A stretch of DNA of 64,000 nt from Ichthyosporea sp. XGB-2017a (taxonomy: Eukaryota > Opisthokonta > Ichthyosporea): contig PDIM01000041.1 of the NCBI GenBank assembly GCA_002811675.1, positions 21,510-85,509 of the forward strand. Direction: 5' to 3'. Positions 20,548-31,400 of the stretch are shown in pieces. A program made the translations under genes and the position numbers. The notes under the pieces are model-generated. The model saw only the letters and a program-made list of their open reading frames with translations, had not been told where the DNA came from and searched no databases. Position 1 is the stretch's first letter, and each line of letters starts with the position of its first letter.

Positions 20548-22182
20548 CTAGTATCGACGGTTAAGTAGCTCGCTGACCTTGCTCAGGGAGGCCTCATCAA
20601 GGGGACTGTCACCCTCTTGCACAAATGCCCGGTATAGTTTCGATACATATTCAGGGGTTCGCATTCCAACGAGAACACAATCGACATTTGTTGTTAAAAG
20701 AAGACGGGTGCATTTTTCAGAAAGGCCAGTAGTTTTCTTCAGTTCAGGTACAGCGGAATCAATCAGGCTCTTGATTTCTTCATTGTCATTCGCTGATTGT
20801 GTTTCTGCGACCTGCAGGGCCATTTTAAAAAGCAACCGGAGTTCCAGACCGTAGTTTTTCACTAATTTTTTGGTGTCATCATCCTCTATACTAGTGTCTG
20901 AATAATGTTCCATAAGTTTAATTGAAGGCTCTAGGGCCTTTTGAAGATAAAATTTCAAAAGCTGAACATTGTCCCTAACGTGGGCATTTACTGAAAGCTG
21001 CTGTGCCTGCGTGCGCACTTCCATAGGCAAGGATTGGCACTTGGACGCCATTTTGTCTTCGTACTTTAGGGCCTTTTCGAAATGTCGAGCCAACAATGAG
21101 TGATATCTTTCTCTATCCCCGTCCTCAAACCGATAATCGGCCAATTTTCGGATGACATTAGACTTGTCAATGGCAGTCAGAGGACGATTAATAAACTGAG
21201 AGATCCCTTTTCCCGCTGCATAATCCATCAGTTTAATCCCATTTTCTTCACTTTCCATCAGTGAAGTTTCGAACACATTCAAAGGATATTGGATTGCTCT
21301 AAAATGGTGCTTATCTCCAAACCTCTCCTCGACAATCTCCACTATCTTATCCAACTTAATTTTTGATCCGAAGGCCCCACTAGTTATGCCATAGCAGCCA
21401 ATACGACCATCAGCAACACATTGTTCAAGAAACTCAAAAGCGTCTGTGAGAGCGGTGTACAGCTCTTCTGTGGAAAATGGGCCTTTTCTAGCATTATTGC
21501 CCAGGATTTCACTGGCCCTGAGAAGCAGCTCTGGATTATTGATATAAAAGATATCCACATGATCAACATTTAATCGAATCAGCGAGCTTTCCAAAGACTC
21601 GTGAATAAAGTTTTTGTCCAAGCAATACAGCCTGTTCTCTGCTAATTTTGCCACAGAACCAAAGGCATCTAAGGATGTCATAACATCTTGCATCATTACT
21701 CCCTCAACATAACCCACTTTCGTCATTAGCACCAATTCTTCTCTTTTTAACTCTTTGGAAGAAACTAATTCTTCCAAAACGGTCCCTATGGCGTGTTCAG
21801 AATCCCCGTTAGTGAAATTTGGAGACGTATCAATAACATTGATGCCAGTACGCAAGGCTTCCCGAAGAGAATCAGTGTGCACAGAATTATTACTCCCAAT
21901 TCTGTAACTCCCAAACCCAAGACTGCTTAGTTCCAGTCTGGCATGACTCATCACACTGGAAACAGGGACACGCTTTCTTTCGCAGTACCGGGCAGTTGCC
22001 TCTGCACTGGCCCGACCTCGCACAGACGCAATCTCAGCACTTTCACAATACCCTCTTCTCTGTTGCGATTCCCGCCATAGTCTACAACTACTGACCACAG
22101 CACCATCCAACCCATGCACAGTGTGCTTATACAACAACCCCTTGCTAATCCTCGAAGACGACGCACAACTTAACCGAATCAT
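20548..22182 (-). CDS. Aldo-keto reductase family protein with substituted catalytic residues, probably mitochondrial
   Basis: A 544-residue single-exon protein, started at the ATG at 22182. The first ~75 residues are rich in Arg, Ser and Ala and poor in acids, consistent with a mitochondrial presequence. The AKR barrel follows: LSSLGFGSYRIG, GINVIDTSPNF, VLMTKVG, RLNVDHVDIFYINNPE, GRIGCYGITSGAFG, IQYPLN and VGMRTPEYVSKL. Of the AKR catalytic tetrad, Asp118 and Lys155 are present. The Tyr is Phe123 and the His is Asn215. This suggests a non-catalytic or altered enzyme. The protein is about 200 residues longer than a typical AKR (~320), with a helical insertion after the sixth strand. Similar long AKRs occur in fungi, algae and bacteria, but I cannot name this one. 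Upstream spacing gives no sign of co-transcription. Confidence 0.85.
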   Translation of the reverse strand: MIRLSCASSSRISKGLLYKHTVHGLDGAVVSSCRLWRESQQRRGYCESAEIASVRGRASAEATARYCERKRVPVSSVMSHARLELSSLGFGSYRIGSNNSVHTDSLREALRTGINVIDTSPNFTNGDSEHAIGTVLEELVSSKELKREELVLMTKVGYVEGVMMQDVMTSLDAFGSVAKLAENRLYCLDKNFIHESLESSLIRLNVDHVDIFYINNPELLLRASEILGNNARKGPFSTEELYTALTDAFEFLEQCVADGRIGCYGITSGAFGSKIKLDKIVEIVEERFGDKHHFRAIQYPLNVFETSLMESEENGIKLMDYAAGKGISQFINRPLTAIDKSNVIRKLADYRFEDGDRERYHSLLARHFEKALKYEDKMASKCQSLPMEVRTQAQQLSVNAHVRDNVQLLKFYLQKALEPSIKLMEHYSDTSIEDDDTKKLVKNYGLELRLLFKMALQVAETQSANDNEEIKSLIDSAVPELKKTTGLSEKCTRLLLTTNVDCVLVGMRTPEYVSKLYRAFVQEGDSPLDEASLSKVSELLNRRY

Positions 22183-23764
22183 CACGTTCGTCGTTTCCTT
22201 CAGCTTCTTAATTCCTCTCTTTGCACCCTAATCCGGTCTCTTCTTTAAAAGTATACACTTCCTAGTCTGCTTCCCTCCCTTGTTCAGGCTAAATCCTGCT
22301 CCCTAAATGTGTGCAGTATGAACCAACAACAAACAAATCCTTGGGTCCTTCCACAGCAGAGCCATCCATCATGATGGCAAGCAGAGACTGTCACGTGGTC
22401 AAAGAGGTTTAGGGGTGGAGGTGGCCATCTGCATGATCATGGTCATGTGGCTTTGCCGGCCGTGGCGGGTGCAAGGGCCAAGGAGTGGGGAGTGGGGGGC
22501 GGGGGTCCCTCGTGGAGAACTATGGGGCGGAGGGGCTATAAATTGAAATAACGAGGGAGGGTCCTTCTTTCGGTCCCTTTGTGTGTGTGTTGGCTTTGGA
22601 TTTAAGGAGAGTGGTAGTGATTTAGATTTGGAAGGGAGGACATGTGAGTCTCTTTGTTTCCATTCTAGTTTCTTTCAGTCTTTGAACAAAGTCTTGCCAA
22701 GCACCACCCGCTCCATGTCTTGGAGACAAGGAAGGGTATGTATCCTTTTTTTTGTGTGTACTATGTGTCTCTGGTTGTAAAGCCATGTTTCACATTTGGT
22801 ATTGTGATTGAGAGATGCTGGATTACTTCAATGATGAAAACAGGCATTTGTCCGACGGCTGGGAAGGGATGTTACGAAGTGGTTTCCACTGTAGCTGAAG
22901 CTCCACAGCTCTGGCTGACGTAAAAACTCCGCTACCATAAACTTTTTCTCTGATGAAGTTCTCCATGCTCGATTGCTACCAGTTGTTCTTTTGTTGTTTG
23001 GCCTCAAGCTTAAGATGCTAATAATTAGTCTACTGTTGTTTACAATCTATCTAGCCTCTTGAAGTGAAGCAACGGCTTGCACACAACTCCACACGTGGCA
23101 AACCACCCGAGTTATTCCATCAGAACATATGGTAAGTTTTCTTTCTGTGCCCTATCTGTGGCAGTTTATTTTCAAGCAACCTTTATCTACTTGATAACAT
23201 GGTGCCTACTAGCGCCGGTTGTTATTAGAGCTAAACTGGATTGCGATATTATCAATTTACTTGGTACCAAAGACATGCTCTTGACCATGTGTGTCTTTTT
23301 CAAAGAAGTAAAGACAATTCATTGTTGATATTATTTGTTGTTCTTCAGTCTATTTACCCAATGTATAATCTTCATCTTTCTGTATGTATAGGGTGATGAA
23401 CTTTCACTTGCGTCAATGAGCCCCCAATAGGCAATTAATTGCTTGACTGCCATGGAGAGTGTGTCTCAGTGAAGCTGCTATGGAAAGACAATATTTCCAA
23501 AGATGGCGGTTTCCCCGTGGCACTTTCTCCATGGCATGAGCATGTCTTTAAAGCTTTGTGTCATAGTACATGGAGTCTAGAGCGTCCCCAACACTTAGAG
23601 TGGCCTATGATTCTTGGACGAAAAGCTTCTGAGAGGGAGAGTGGCAGTACAACAATAAACCAAATGTTATAGGAATGTCCACTACCGCACAATTCCATAA
23701 TAACATATCTATTGTAAATTGCTTTTTTCTTTTTTCGAGTTTTTTTTGCTTTTTTTCAATTTTT

Positions 23765-23799
<35 letters not shown>

Positions 23800-25177
23800 T
23801 TTTTTTTTTTTTTTTTTTGTTTTTTTNNNNNNNNNNNNNNNNNNNNNNNNNNNNNNNNNNNNNNNNNNNNNNNNNNNNNNNNNNNNNNNNNNNNNNNNNN
23901 NNNNNNNNNNNNNNNNNNNNNNNNNNNNNNNNNNNNNNNNNNNNNNNNNNNNNNNNNNNNNNNNNNNNNNNNNNNNNNNNNNNNNNNNNNNNNNNNNNNN
24001 NNNNNNNNNNNNNNNNNNNNNNNNNNNNNNNNNNNNNNNNNNNNNNNNNNNNNNNNNNNNNNNNNNNNNNNNNNNNNNNNNNNNNNNNNNNNNNNNNNNN
24101 NNNNNNNNNNNNNNNNNNNNNNNNNNNNNNNNNNNNNNNNNNNNNNNNNNNNNNNNNNNNNNNNNNNNNNNNNNNNNNNNNNNNNNNNNNNNNNNNNNNN
24201 NNNNNNNNNNNNNNNNNNNNNNNNNNNNNNNNNNNNNNNNNNNNNNNNNNNNNNNNNNNNNNNNNNNNNNNNNNNNNNNNNNNNNNNNNNNNNNNNNNNN
24301 NNNNNNNNNNNNNNNNNNNNNNNNNNNNNNNNNNNNNNNNNNNNNNNNNNNNNNNNNNNNNNNNNNNNNNNNNNNNNNNNNNNNNNNNNNNNNNNNNNNN
24401 NNNNNNNNNNNNNNNNNNNNNNNNNNNNNNNNNNNNNNNNNNNNNNNNNNNNNNNNNNNNNNNNNNNNNNNNNNNNNNNNNNNNNNNNNNNNNNNNNNNN
24501 NNNNNNNNNNNNNNNNNNNNNNNNNNNNNNNNNNNNNNNNNNNNNNNNNNNNNNNNNNNNNNNNNNNNNNNNNNNNNNNNNNNNNNNNNNNNNNNNNNNN
24601 NNNNNNNNNNNNNNNNNNNNNNNNNNNNNNNNNNNNNNNNNNNNNNNNNNNNNNNNNNNNNNNNNNNNNNNNNNNNNNNNNNNNNNNNNNNNNNNNNNNN
24701 NNNNNNNNNNNNNNNNNNNNNNNNNNNNNNNNNNNNNNNNNNNNNNNNNNNNNNNNNNNNNNNNNNNNNNNNNNNNNNNNNNNNNNNNNNNNNNNNNNNN
24801 NNNNNNNNNNNNNNNNNNNNTTTTTTTATTTTTTCTTTTTTTTTTTTTTGTTAGATTAGATTAGAGATTTGTTTAGTTTGGTTTGGCGTTTCTTTTTTTT
24901 TGTGGCTTTGTTTTGTAAAGTTGCTTTGGTGGCCCTTTTAGAGAAAGAGAAAATTCCTTTGCTTTGTACACTCTGGTGTGGTGGGTGAAATTCAGCAACT
25001 TTCAAGAGTTTTATAATATTTTTGGTTTGTTTTATTTGTACGAATGTGCTGATTTAAACAAACGTTATTGTGATTTACCGCCTTAGTATATATATTGTTG
25101 AAGGGAAGGTGGGATAAGCTCGGGTGTAGGATTTAATTCCATTCTCGTTTTTGAGTAGTAGTGGTGCTTTTAGGGAA
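22183..25177. other. Unresolved region: possible unrecognised transcript, poly-T tract and gap
   Basis: Nearly 3 kb without a recognised gene. A TATA-like TATAAAT at 22537-22543 follows a GC-rich stretch and points rightward. A candidate GTATGT donor lies at 22736 and a candidate acceptor ends near 22843, so a spliced transcript is possible. The short frames between them do not add up to a known protein. From about 23715 the sequence becomes poly-T and enters an assembly gap. From 24821 it leaves through poly-T again. The last 300 bp before 25178 are the leader of the HMG-box-like gene. Confidence 0.4.
23827..24820. other. Assembly gap (994 N) flanked by poly-T
   Basis: Undetermined bases bounded by T homopolymer on both sides (about 60 T on the left, about 25 mixed T on the right). 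Any reading frame drawn across it is artificial. Homopolymer flanks suggest that sequencing or assembly failed at a poly-T tract, so the true distance is unknown. Confidence 0.98.
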
Positions 25178-26610
25178 ATGATGGCCTCAGGCTCACCAAA
25201 ATATCCAGCAACATCGGGAGACGTCGAGGAGGCAGAAGGCTGTGGAAAGCCTTCGATGCCGGGGGCTGTTGCTGATAGTACAGGGGCAAATGAGGAAAAA
25301 AAACTGAAGGCCAACGCTTCGGGAACTTTCGCTGAGCAAGAGCAATATGTGAAAGAGGCGTCTCCTGATTTGATGGCCGTTTTAGGGGGTGAAGAATTGC
25401 CTTCGGACTCTGATGACGGAGATTTTGAACCTGGTGCGGAAGATATGGAAGATGATGATGATATTTCAGGCTCTGATGATTCTTATGTAAGTGAGAATGG
25501 AATGCTAAGCCCTTCTGATTTTAAAATGAGCCATTCAGGACAGGTATATTCTGAAAGTGAGGAGGACTCGAATTCTGTTCCTGAAGAGTCAACTATTGTG
25601 GAAACTGATAGCCCTGCAACGCTAAATGGCGAAACTGGAGACGTGGACACAGGGGAAGCAATTGAGTATGACACTGAAAATGGAAAAAATCGGTATTCAC
25701 AGCCTGAAGGGGAGCTGGAAATGCGCGTTGGGGGCCCTTTAGCGTTTAATATATATTGTAAATCTAGAGAGAAAGACCTTATGGGAGGCATTGCGAACGA
25801 AAAAGACCTGGAAACGTTTTCGAAAGACTGGACAGCGATGGATGCTGATCAAAGAAGACCTTTTATCTTAAAGGCGCATGGGAAAGAAGAATTGTCGGTG
25901 AAAGACAATACAGCTCAGCTTTCTACTGATTTGGGAAGGGAAATGAGAACAATTGAATCAGCGACGAATACCCACGCACACGATCAATTATCATCATTGT
26001 ATACCGTTGTTGACAACAATAATGATTCATTAAATGGACCTTCCAGGCAGTCTTGGGGCAGCGCCGGACCACATCTTGCGCTACCATCACTACCTGTCGA
26101 GATTTTTACCAAAGAATTCCAAGAGCATTTCAAAGGTATGTTAATTTTTTGTGTTTATTTTTGCTTTCCGTAATGTTCGAGGTTCATATCAATTAATGGT
26201 ATTTTTTGGCTTTTAATATTGTTTGAGTAGAAGAACAAGCAAAAATGAAAAAAATTCTTATTGAAGAAAAGAAACTATTAAATCTAAAGGCACAGGCTAC
26301 AGCTAAAAGAGATGACGTTGCCAAACAGCTTGTTGCAACCAGAGATAGGAAAAATATTTTGGAGCAAGAAGCTCGCGAATTTGAAAAAGAATGCGAGAGA
26401 CTTGTTACTGCTGTTTTGAAAGCTTTTGAAGGCATCGATATAGATGGTATTCAAAAACCTGCTGCTAATGTAAAATCGGTAATGAAATTCCTTGAAGACA
26501 TTAAGCGACGTTTATCAAACAACCCTACATCAAATTTCACTGTCGCTCTACCACCGGAAAAGAAACTGAAACTTAAACACGCTGCCGAAATCTCCTTACC
26601 ATCGAAATAG
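25178..26610 (+). CDS. Acidic nuclear protein with HMG-box-like domain and C-terminal coiled coil
   Basis: Two exons, 25178-26135 and 26231-26610 (95-bp intron, GTATGT donor), give 445 residues. Two adjacent ATGs (25178 and 25181) could start translation. The N-terminal half is strongly acidic with stretches such as EDMEDDDD and SDDSY. Around residues 186-241, PLAFNIYCKSREKDLM and FSKDWTAMDADQRRPFILKA follow the HMG-box pattern (Pro-x-x-aromatic, then W...M..D...PF...A), but the box is degenerate. After the intron, KKILIEEKKLLNLKAQATAKRDD begins a coiled coil of about 70 residues, followed by a lysine-rich tail. It may be a chromatin factor, but no specific family is recognised. Polyadenylation signal AATAAA occurs near 26630. 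Confidence 0.8.
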
Positions 26611-26682
26611 TATAGCGGTTTATTGTGCTAATAAATGAATTGTATATCTTTTCGTCACAGCAAGTAACGACATGTTATCTCA

Positions 26683-27782
26683 CTACTTTTGAGCCACCAT
26701 AGCCTCCAATTCGGCATCTAATTTCTTTTTCGCCACTTCTGGATCCTTCATCATATAATCATCCAATTCTTTATCCAAATCTTCCTTTGTCACACTCACT
26801 CGCTTCACTCCTCCTCGCCCTCGCCCTCTTCCACGCATAGCTCCTCGAGGACCCTTTCCTCGAATGGAACTCTGGGCTTTAGTTTTCTTCTTGCCTCCCT
26901 GATCTTTTTTTTTACTCCCATCTTTCATTTTCGTATCAACAGCACCACCAGTTCGCCTAGCCATAGCATTGCTAAATCGTTTGTTAGACGCCGCAGCCCG
27001 TGCTTCTTTTCCGGCAGCCACTCTTCGACTCGCGCCGCTATTTCCACCACCACGGGCTGGTCTTTGGGTTTTCGACAATTCCTGAAATCTGATGGTCATT
27101 CAAAAAAGGAAACATTAATTATTAAAAAGTGTCAAATACACACACAATATGAACAGAAGATAAAAAAATAGTAGAGGAGGAATATATAATTGAGCAATGA
27201 CGATAGCCAGAGTATAATACAGCAATCCTCGTCTTCAGCTCTTTGAGATAGCGTCACCTTAGCAATGGTCGTACTAACAGCAGAAGTACCCTTAAGCTTT
27301 GCAAGGAAGCCAAAGCACATTAGCTCTTTTCCAGATGCTCTTTCCCTTCACTGCGGGGCACCTTGTCATTGTAATAACACGTCAGCCATCCAAAGTCTCT
27401 ATTGTTCTACAATTTCCTTCTTTTTTCCAAATACACTTGGCGTTGTTGCAGCCAATCCAAAAATGTATTATTTCAAACAAAGGCAGCCTCACAAAGAAGA
27501 AAAAAGAAAGAAATGCGCGAGACACTAGATACAAATCTCTACGTTTGCAGCATACACTCCTCCTCGTTTCTTCGTCCACGTCTCTTGAACTGAATCAATC
27601 CCTTTTCAATCATATACATACCGTTGACTTAAAGATTTACTCGTTTGGCTAGAAATGACTACATTTCTCGCTTCCCCGTCACTACCTTTTCGTCCACCAC
27701 GGCCTCCACGGCCTCCCCTCCCACTACCCCGTCCACTTGCCCCTCCTCCTCGACCACCAAAACGATTTCCTCTGCTACTCAT
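26683..27782 (-). CDS. CHTOP-like: RGG-rich mRNA export/chromatin protein, CHTOP (FOP)-like
   Basis: Two exons, 27782-27622 and 27088-26683, give 188 residues with a 533-bp intron, the longest in the window. The N-terminal 40 residues are a Gly/Arg-rich RGG region. Across the splice junction, TSKSLSQRFQEL resembles the N-terminal MSLNERFTNM motif by which CHTOP and ALYREF bind the UAP56/DDX39B helicase. A second basic RG-rich region precedes the C-terminus. The C-terminus has the duplicated element TKEDLDKELDDYM and LDAELEAMVAQ, matching the CHTOP ending (LDNQLDAYM...LDAELDAYMAQ). CHTOP is a PRMT1 target in the TREX mRNA export complex. The order differs from human CHTOP, which has one central RG region, so this is a homologue rather than a clear orthologue. 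Confidence 0.7.
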
Positions 27783-28460
27783 TGTAATTCTTTTTTGCCC
27801 AAAGTCTTGCTTTCTTTTTTTCTTTGTTTCCTTTTCTCCACTTGAGAAGCAACAAGGCAACACACAAAACTCCCAAATCTTCAAAATTTCAAAGAACCAG
27901 AAAGTATTTCAACTCGCAACTCGCAATGAACAGTCAGCCACACACTCCACAGGCACAGGCAGACACACAAGGAAGAAGGAAAAAACAAAAAAGAAACAAA
28001 GAAACCCCCCCCCGCCCCCCGGGCCCCAGACCACTCGGCCAAAATTCATCCCGTCCCTCCTGATGGATCAGCAGCGGCGCCTCCTCGTCCAGACTCCGGC
28101 TGAAACAGGGCGCGGTTGTCTATCCAGGGTTAGGGTATAGTTGCCAAGGAAATGGGATCGATAGCTATTTAGTGGAGATAGATAGATATTATAGCGGTGC
28201 AATAATTCATTCACACCATTCATTCCACACCTCTTCAAGGCGATATATCTATCAGTCCCTATTGAAGTCTGTCTTCTTCACACCTCTCTGATTAACAGCA
28301 AAACCTCACCCAGATTAGAAAAAGCCTTCACCCACTGCTGGCCCCTCTTTTTTGGTTGTTTGGCGAAGCAGAAATGAGCTTCGGGGGGTGACTGTAAGAA
28401 TTTGACCTTTTCTTTTTTCTGCTTAAATTTTTTGGTGAAAAGAGTGGGGCGAAACAAGCC
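27783..28460. promoter_or_regulatory. Divergent promoter region of CHTOP-like and SFI1-like genes
   Basis: About 680 bp lie between two outward-facing start codons. It contains a run of C residues near 28005-28020 and AT-rich segments including GATAGATAGATA near 28177. I see no TATA box at a standard distance from either start. Confidence 0.45.
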
Positions 28461-31400
28461 ATGGAATACAGACGGGACCTATTTGGTCCTGTTGTGAACC
28501 CCAGGGAAAGGGATTTGGAAACAGCCAATATTGGATACAACGATTTAGTGGAGTTAAGTCAAAAATATCACGACCTTAAAAGAACACACGCAAAAGTGGA
28601 TTTTGAAGCTTGGGTTGACCAAAACCTATTACATAGGAGTGCAACTTCAAGGCTTGGAATTGAAGGAAGTTCAGAAGACCTTTTAACTTTATCAAATAGT
28701 GGAATTTCGGGGTACAGACTGGATAATGAAAGAAGCTTTGCAGATATAGTTGAGGAACAATCTGTTCCTTTTGTAACAAAAGAATCATCCGTGGCTCGCG
28801 GAAAGGGATCAAAACCAACTACTTCAAGTCCCAGAAACAGCAAGAGAAGAGGTTTTATGTCAGTCTCAAGTGAGAAGCACGAAAAAATTACATACAAAAG
28901 AGATGCTTCTGGAAAATATAAAGTGGTAAAGCAAATAATTGCAAAGGACCACGATGATAGAAAAATCACTACTCCTCAAAGGGAAAGTAAAGAAGAACAG
29001 GTGCATCCCGAAAAGAAAAACGCTGTAATCCCTACGACCCTGCGACCCTTTAGGTCATTAAAGAATAGTGTCCTTGAAATAGTAATGTACATATATGAAA
29101 TAGAGATGGTTACAGATCCATGCCCTGATGTTAATGCAGTTACATTTGTTCGTGCATTTTCCGAAGTAATGAGTCGCGAAGGTATATCCGAAGAATACCA
29201 TTCGAGCTATTTTGGGGAATTATCTGACTTGATAAATGAATGGAATTCTTTTCACTCTAACAATATGGTAACAGGGACAAAAAAATTTGCCCTTCACATA
29301 GATCCAAGCAGCAGAAATTTTCACTACGTCGACAAGGCTCCCGAGACGGCTTTATTTCCAATTAAACAATTATCGAGCCCAGATCATGTAAAAACTAACT
29401 TTTCTCCTTCCTTTCAGACAAGCCCTTATTACAACGAAAGTGGCTATTTTAGTGGTGGCTCTATATTTGTGAATGCTGATAGCAGTCTTTCAACAAGAGG
29501 CGCTCCAATGGATGAGGAGAGACTTCAGCAAAAGGTTGAAATAATGGAGCGCATGGCGTCCATCTTTTACAAGTATTCTCATATGCGCCCATACTTTTCG
29601 CGCTGGCAGAATCAAATAGAATGGGCATCTAGGGAAACAAAGCTTATGGGCGTGGCTATTGGGCAATGGAGAGATACATCGGAGAGGATGTGCTTTAATG
29701 CGTGGTTAGAGTATGTTCAAATGTGTAAAAGGCACAAAGCAATCACTAGAAAGGCGGTAAATATGTGGTGTAGAAGGGAACTGAGTATATGCTTTCAAGC
29801 TCTCAGGGACTGGGTGGGTATACAGAAGCGAAACAGAAAGCTTATTCGAAACGCCGTTCAGCATTGGAAGTTCGGGAAACTGAGTCAATGCTTTCAAGGC
29901 TGGAGGGAGTGGAAAAATGATGAGAAACTCAAGAAAAAAGCGCTGAGAAAATCTATTAACTGGTGGAAGTCCAAGGAGCTCACAGAATGTTTCTCAATTT
30001 GGCGAAATTGGGTTCTGGAACGGAAGCGTGAAAAGCGCATTATTCAGCGAGCAATACAGCATTGGAAATACAAAGAGCTATCTGAATGTTTTCACCAATG
30101 GAGAGAATGGACAGAAGATGAAAAGATCGTCAGGGAAAATAGTCTGCATGCCATCGAGCATTGGAAAAACTCCAAACTTCAATATTTCTTTAACTGGTGG
30201 GTAAATTGGGTTGAAGGCAGGAAAAACAAGCGTATACTGATGAACAAAGCTGTAAACTATTTCAGGAACAAAGAATTGTCTGACGCCTTTTACTCTTGGC
30301 TTGATTGGGTTGAAGAAGAAAAGCGCATAAAGGATATCTGTTTGAAAGCTCTTGAAATGTGGAAGTATTCGAAACTCGGCCAAGCGTTTGCAGAGTGGAA
30401 AGAGTGGACCGAAGCGAAGAAGCGAAAACGTATGCTACTTTCGAAGGCGTTGAACTATTTTAAATTCCAGACCTTGGCTGATGCCTTTTACTCTTGGCGT
30501 GAATGGATTGAAGAAGAAAAGCGCATAAAGGATATCTGTTTGAAAGCTCTCAATATGTGGAAATATTCGAAACTCAGCCAAGCATTTGCAGGATGGAGAG
30601 AATGGACTAGCACGAAGAAACGAAAACGTATTCTACTTTCGAAGGCATTGAATTATTTTAAATCCCAGACCTTGGCTGATGCCTTTTACTCCTGGCGTGA
30701 ATGGGTTCAAGAAGAAAAAGACGTACAGAGGAAATTGAAAAATGCTGTTCAAATGTGGAAGTATAGATCATTGCAAGATTGTTTTGATATTTGGAAAGAA
30801 TGGGCCCAAAACAACTTTCGTAAAAGAAAACTTTTAGAGAAGGGCGTTAACTTTTTCAAAAACAAAGAGCTTTCTTCATGCTTCTACATCTGGAAAGAGT
30901 GGGTAGAAGAAGAAAAGCATCAAAAGGTAACTTTGCGAATGGTTTTGGACATATGGAGGGAGCGAAAACTTCAAAGTTGCTTTGACGTATGGAAAGAATG
31001 GGTCAAAAATGAAAAGCGGTCAAAAGAAATTTCGTTGAGGGCTCTGAATTTTTTCCGAGACAAAGAAATGTCACATGCATTTTACACCTGGAGGGAATGG
31101 ACCAAAGAGGAAATAGAGTTTAGAGAAAAGGTCACCAAAGCTATGAATTACTGGAAAAATTCAGAACTTTACCAATTCTTTTTGAAATGGAGGAAATATG
31201 TTGAAGATAAAAAGCGAATTGAGGTTTTCTCGGCAAGCGCAATTGAGTGGTGGACAAACGGAAGCATGACAAAGTCTTTTGCTAAGTGGAGGGTGTGGGT
31301 TAAGTACAAAAAAGAAAAGCGAGAAAAGCTTAGATGGATTGGTAACTTTGCGTTTCTTAAGTCGCTATCTCGCTGCTTCTATGCATGGCGTGATTGGGCA

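Noticed and set aside
23675-24864. Long Phe-rich frames on both sides of and through the first gap
   Set aside because: They consist of poly-T and N, with no independent coding signal.
27132-27320. Frame inside the CHTOP-like intron with STTIAKVTLSQR, similar to the UAP56-binding motif
   Set aside because: It would need a GT donor after the motif to join exon 2 in frame. None is present, so an alternative exon is not supported.
28005-28025. C-rich run upstream of the SFI1 gene as a regulatory G-quadruplex
   Set aside because: It is a short run of C residues without the repeated spaced G-tracts needed on either strand.
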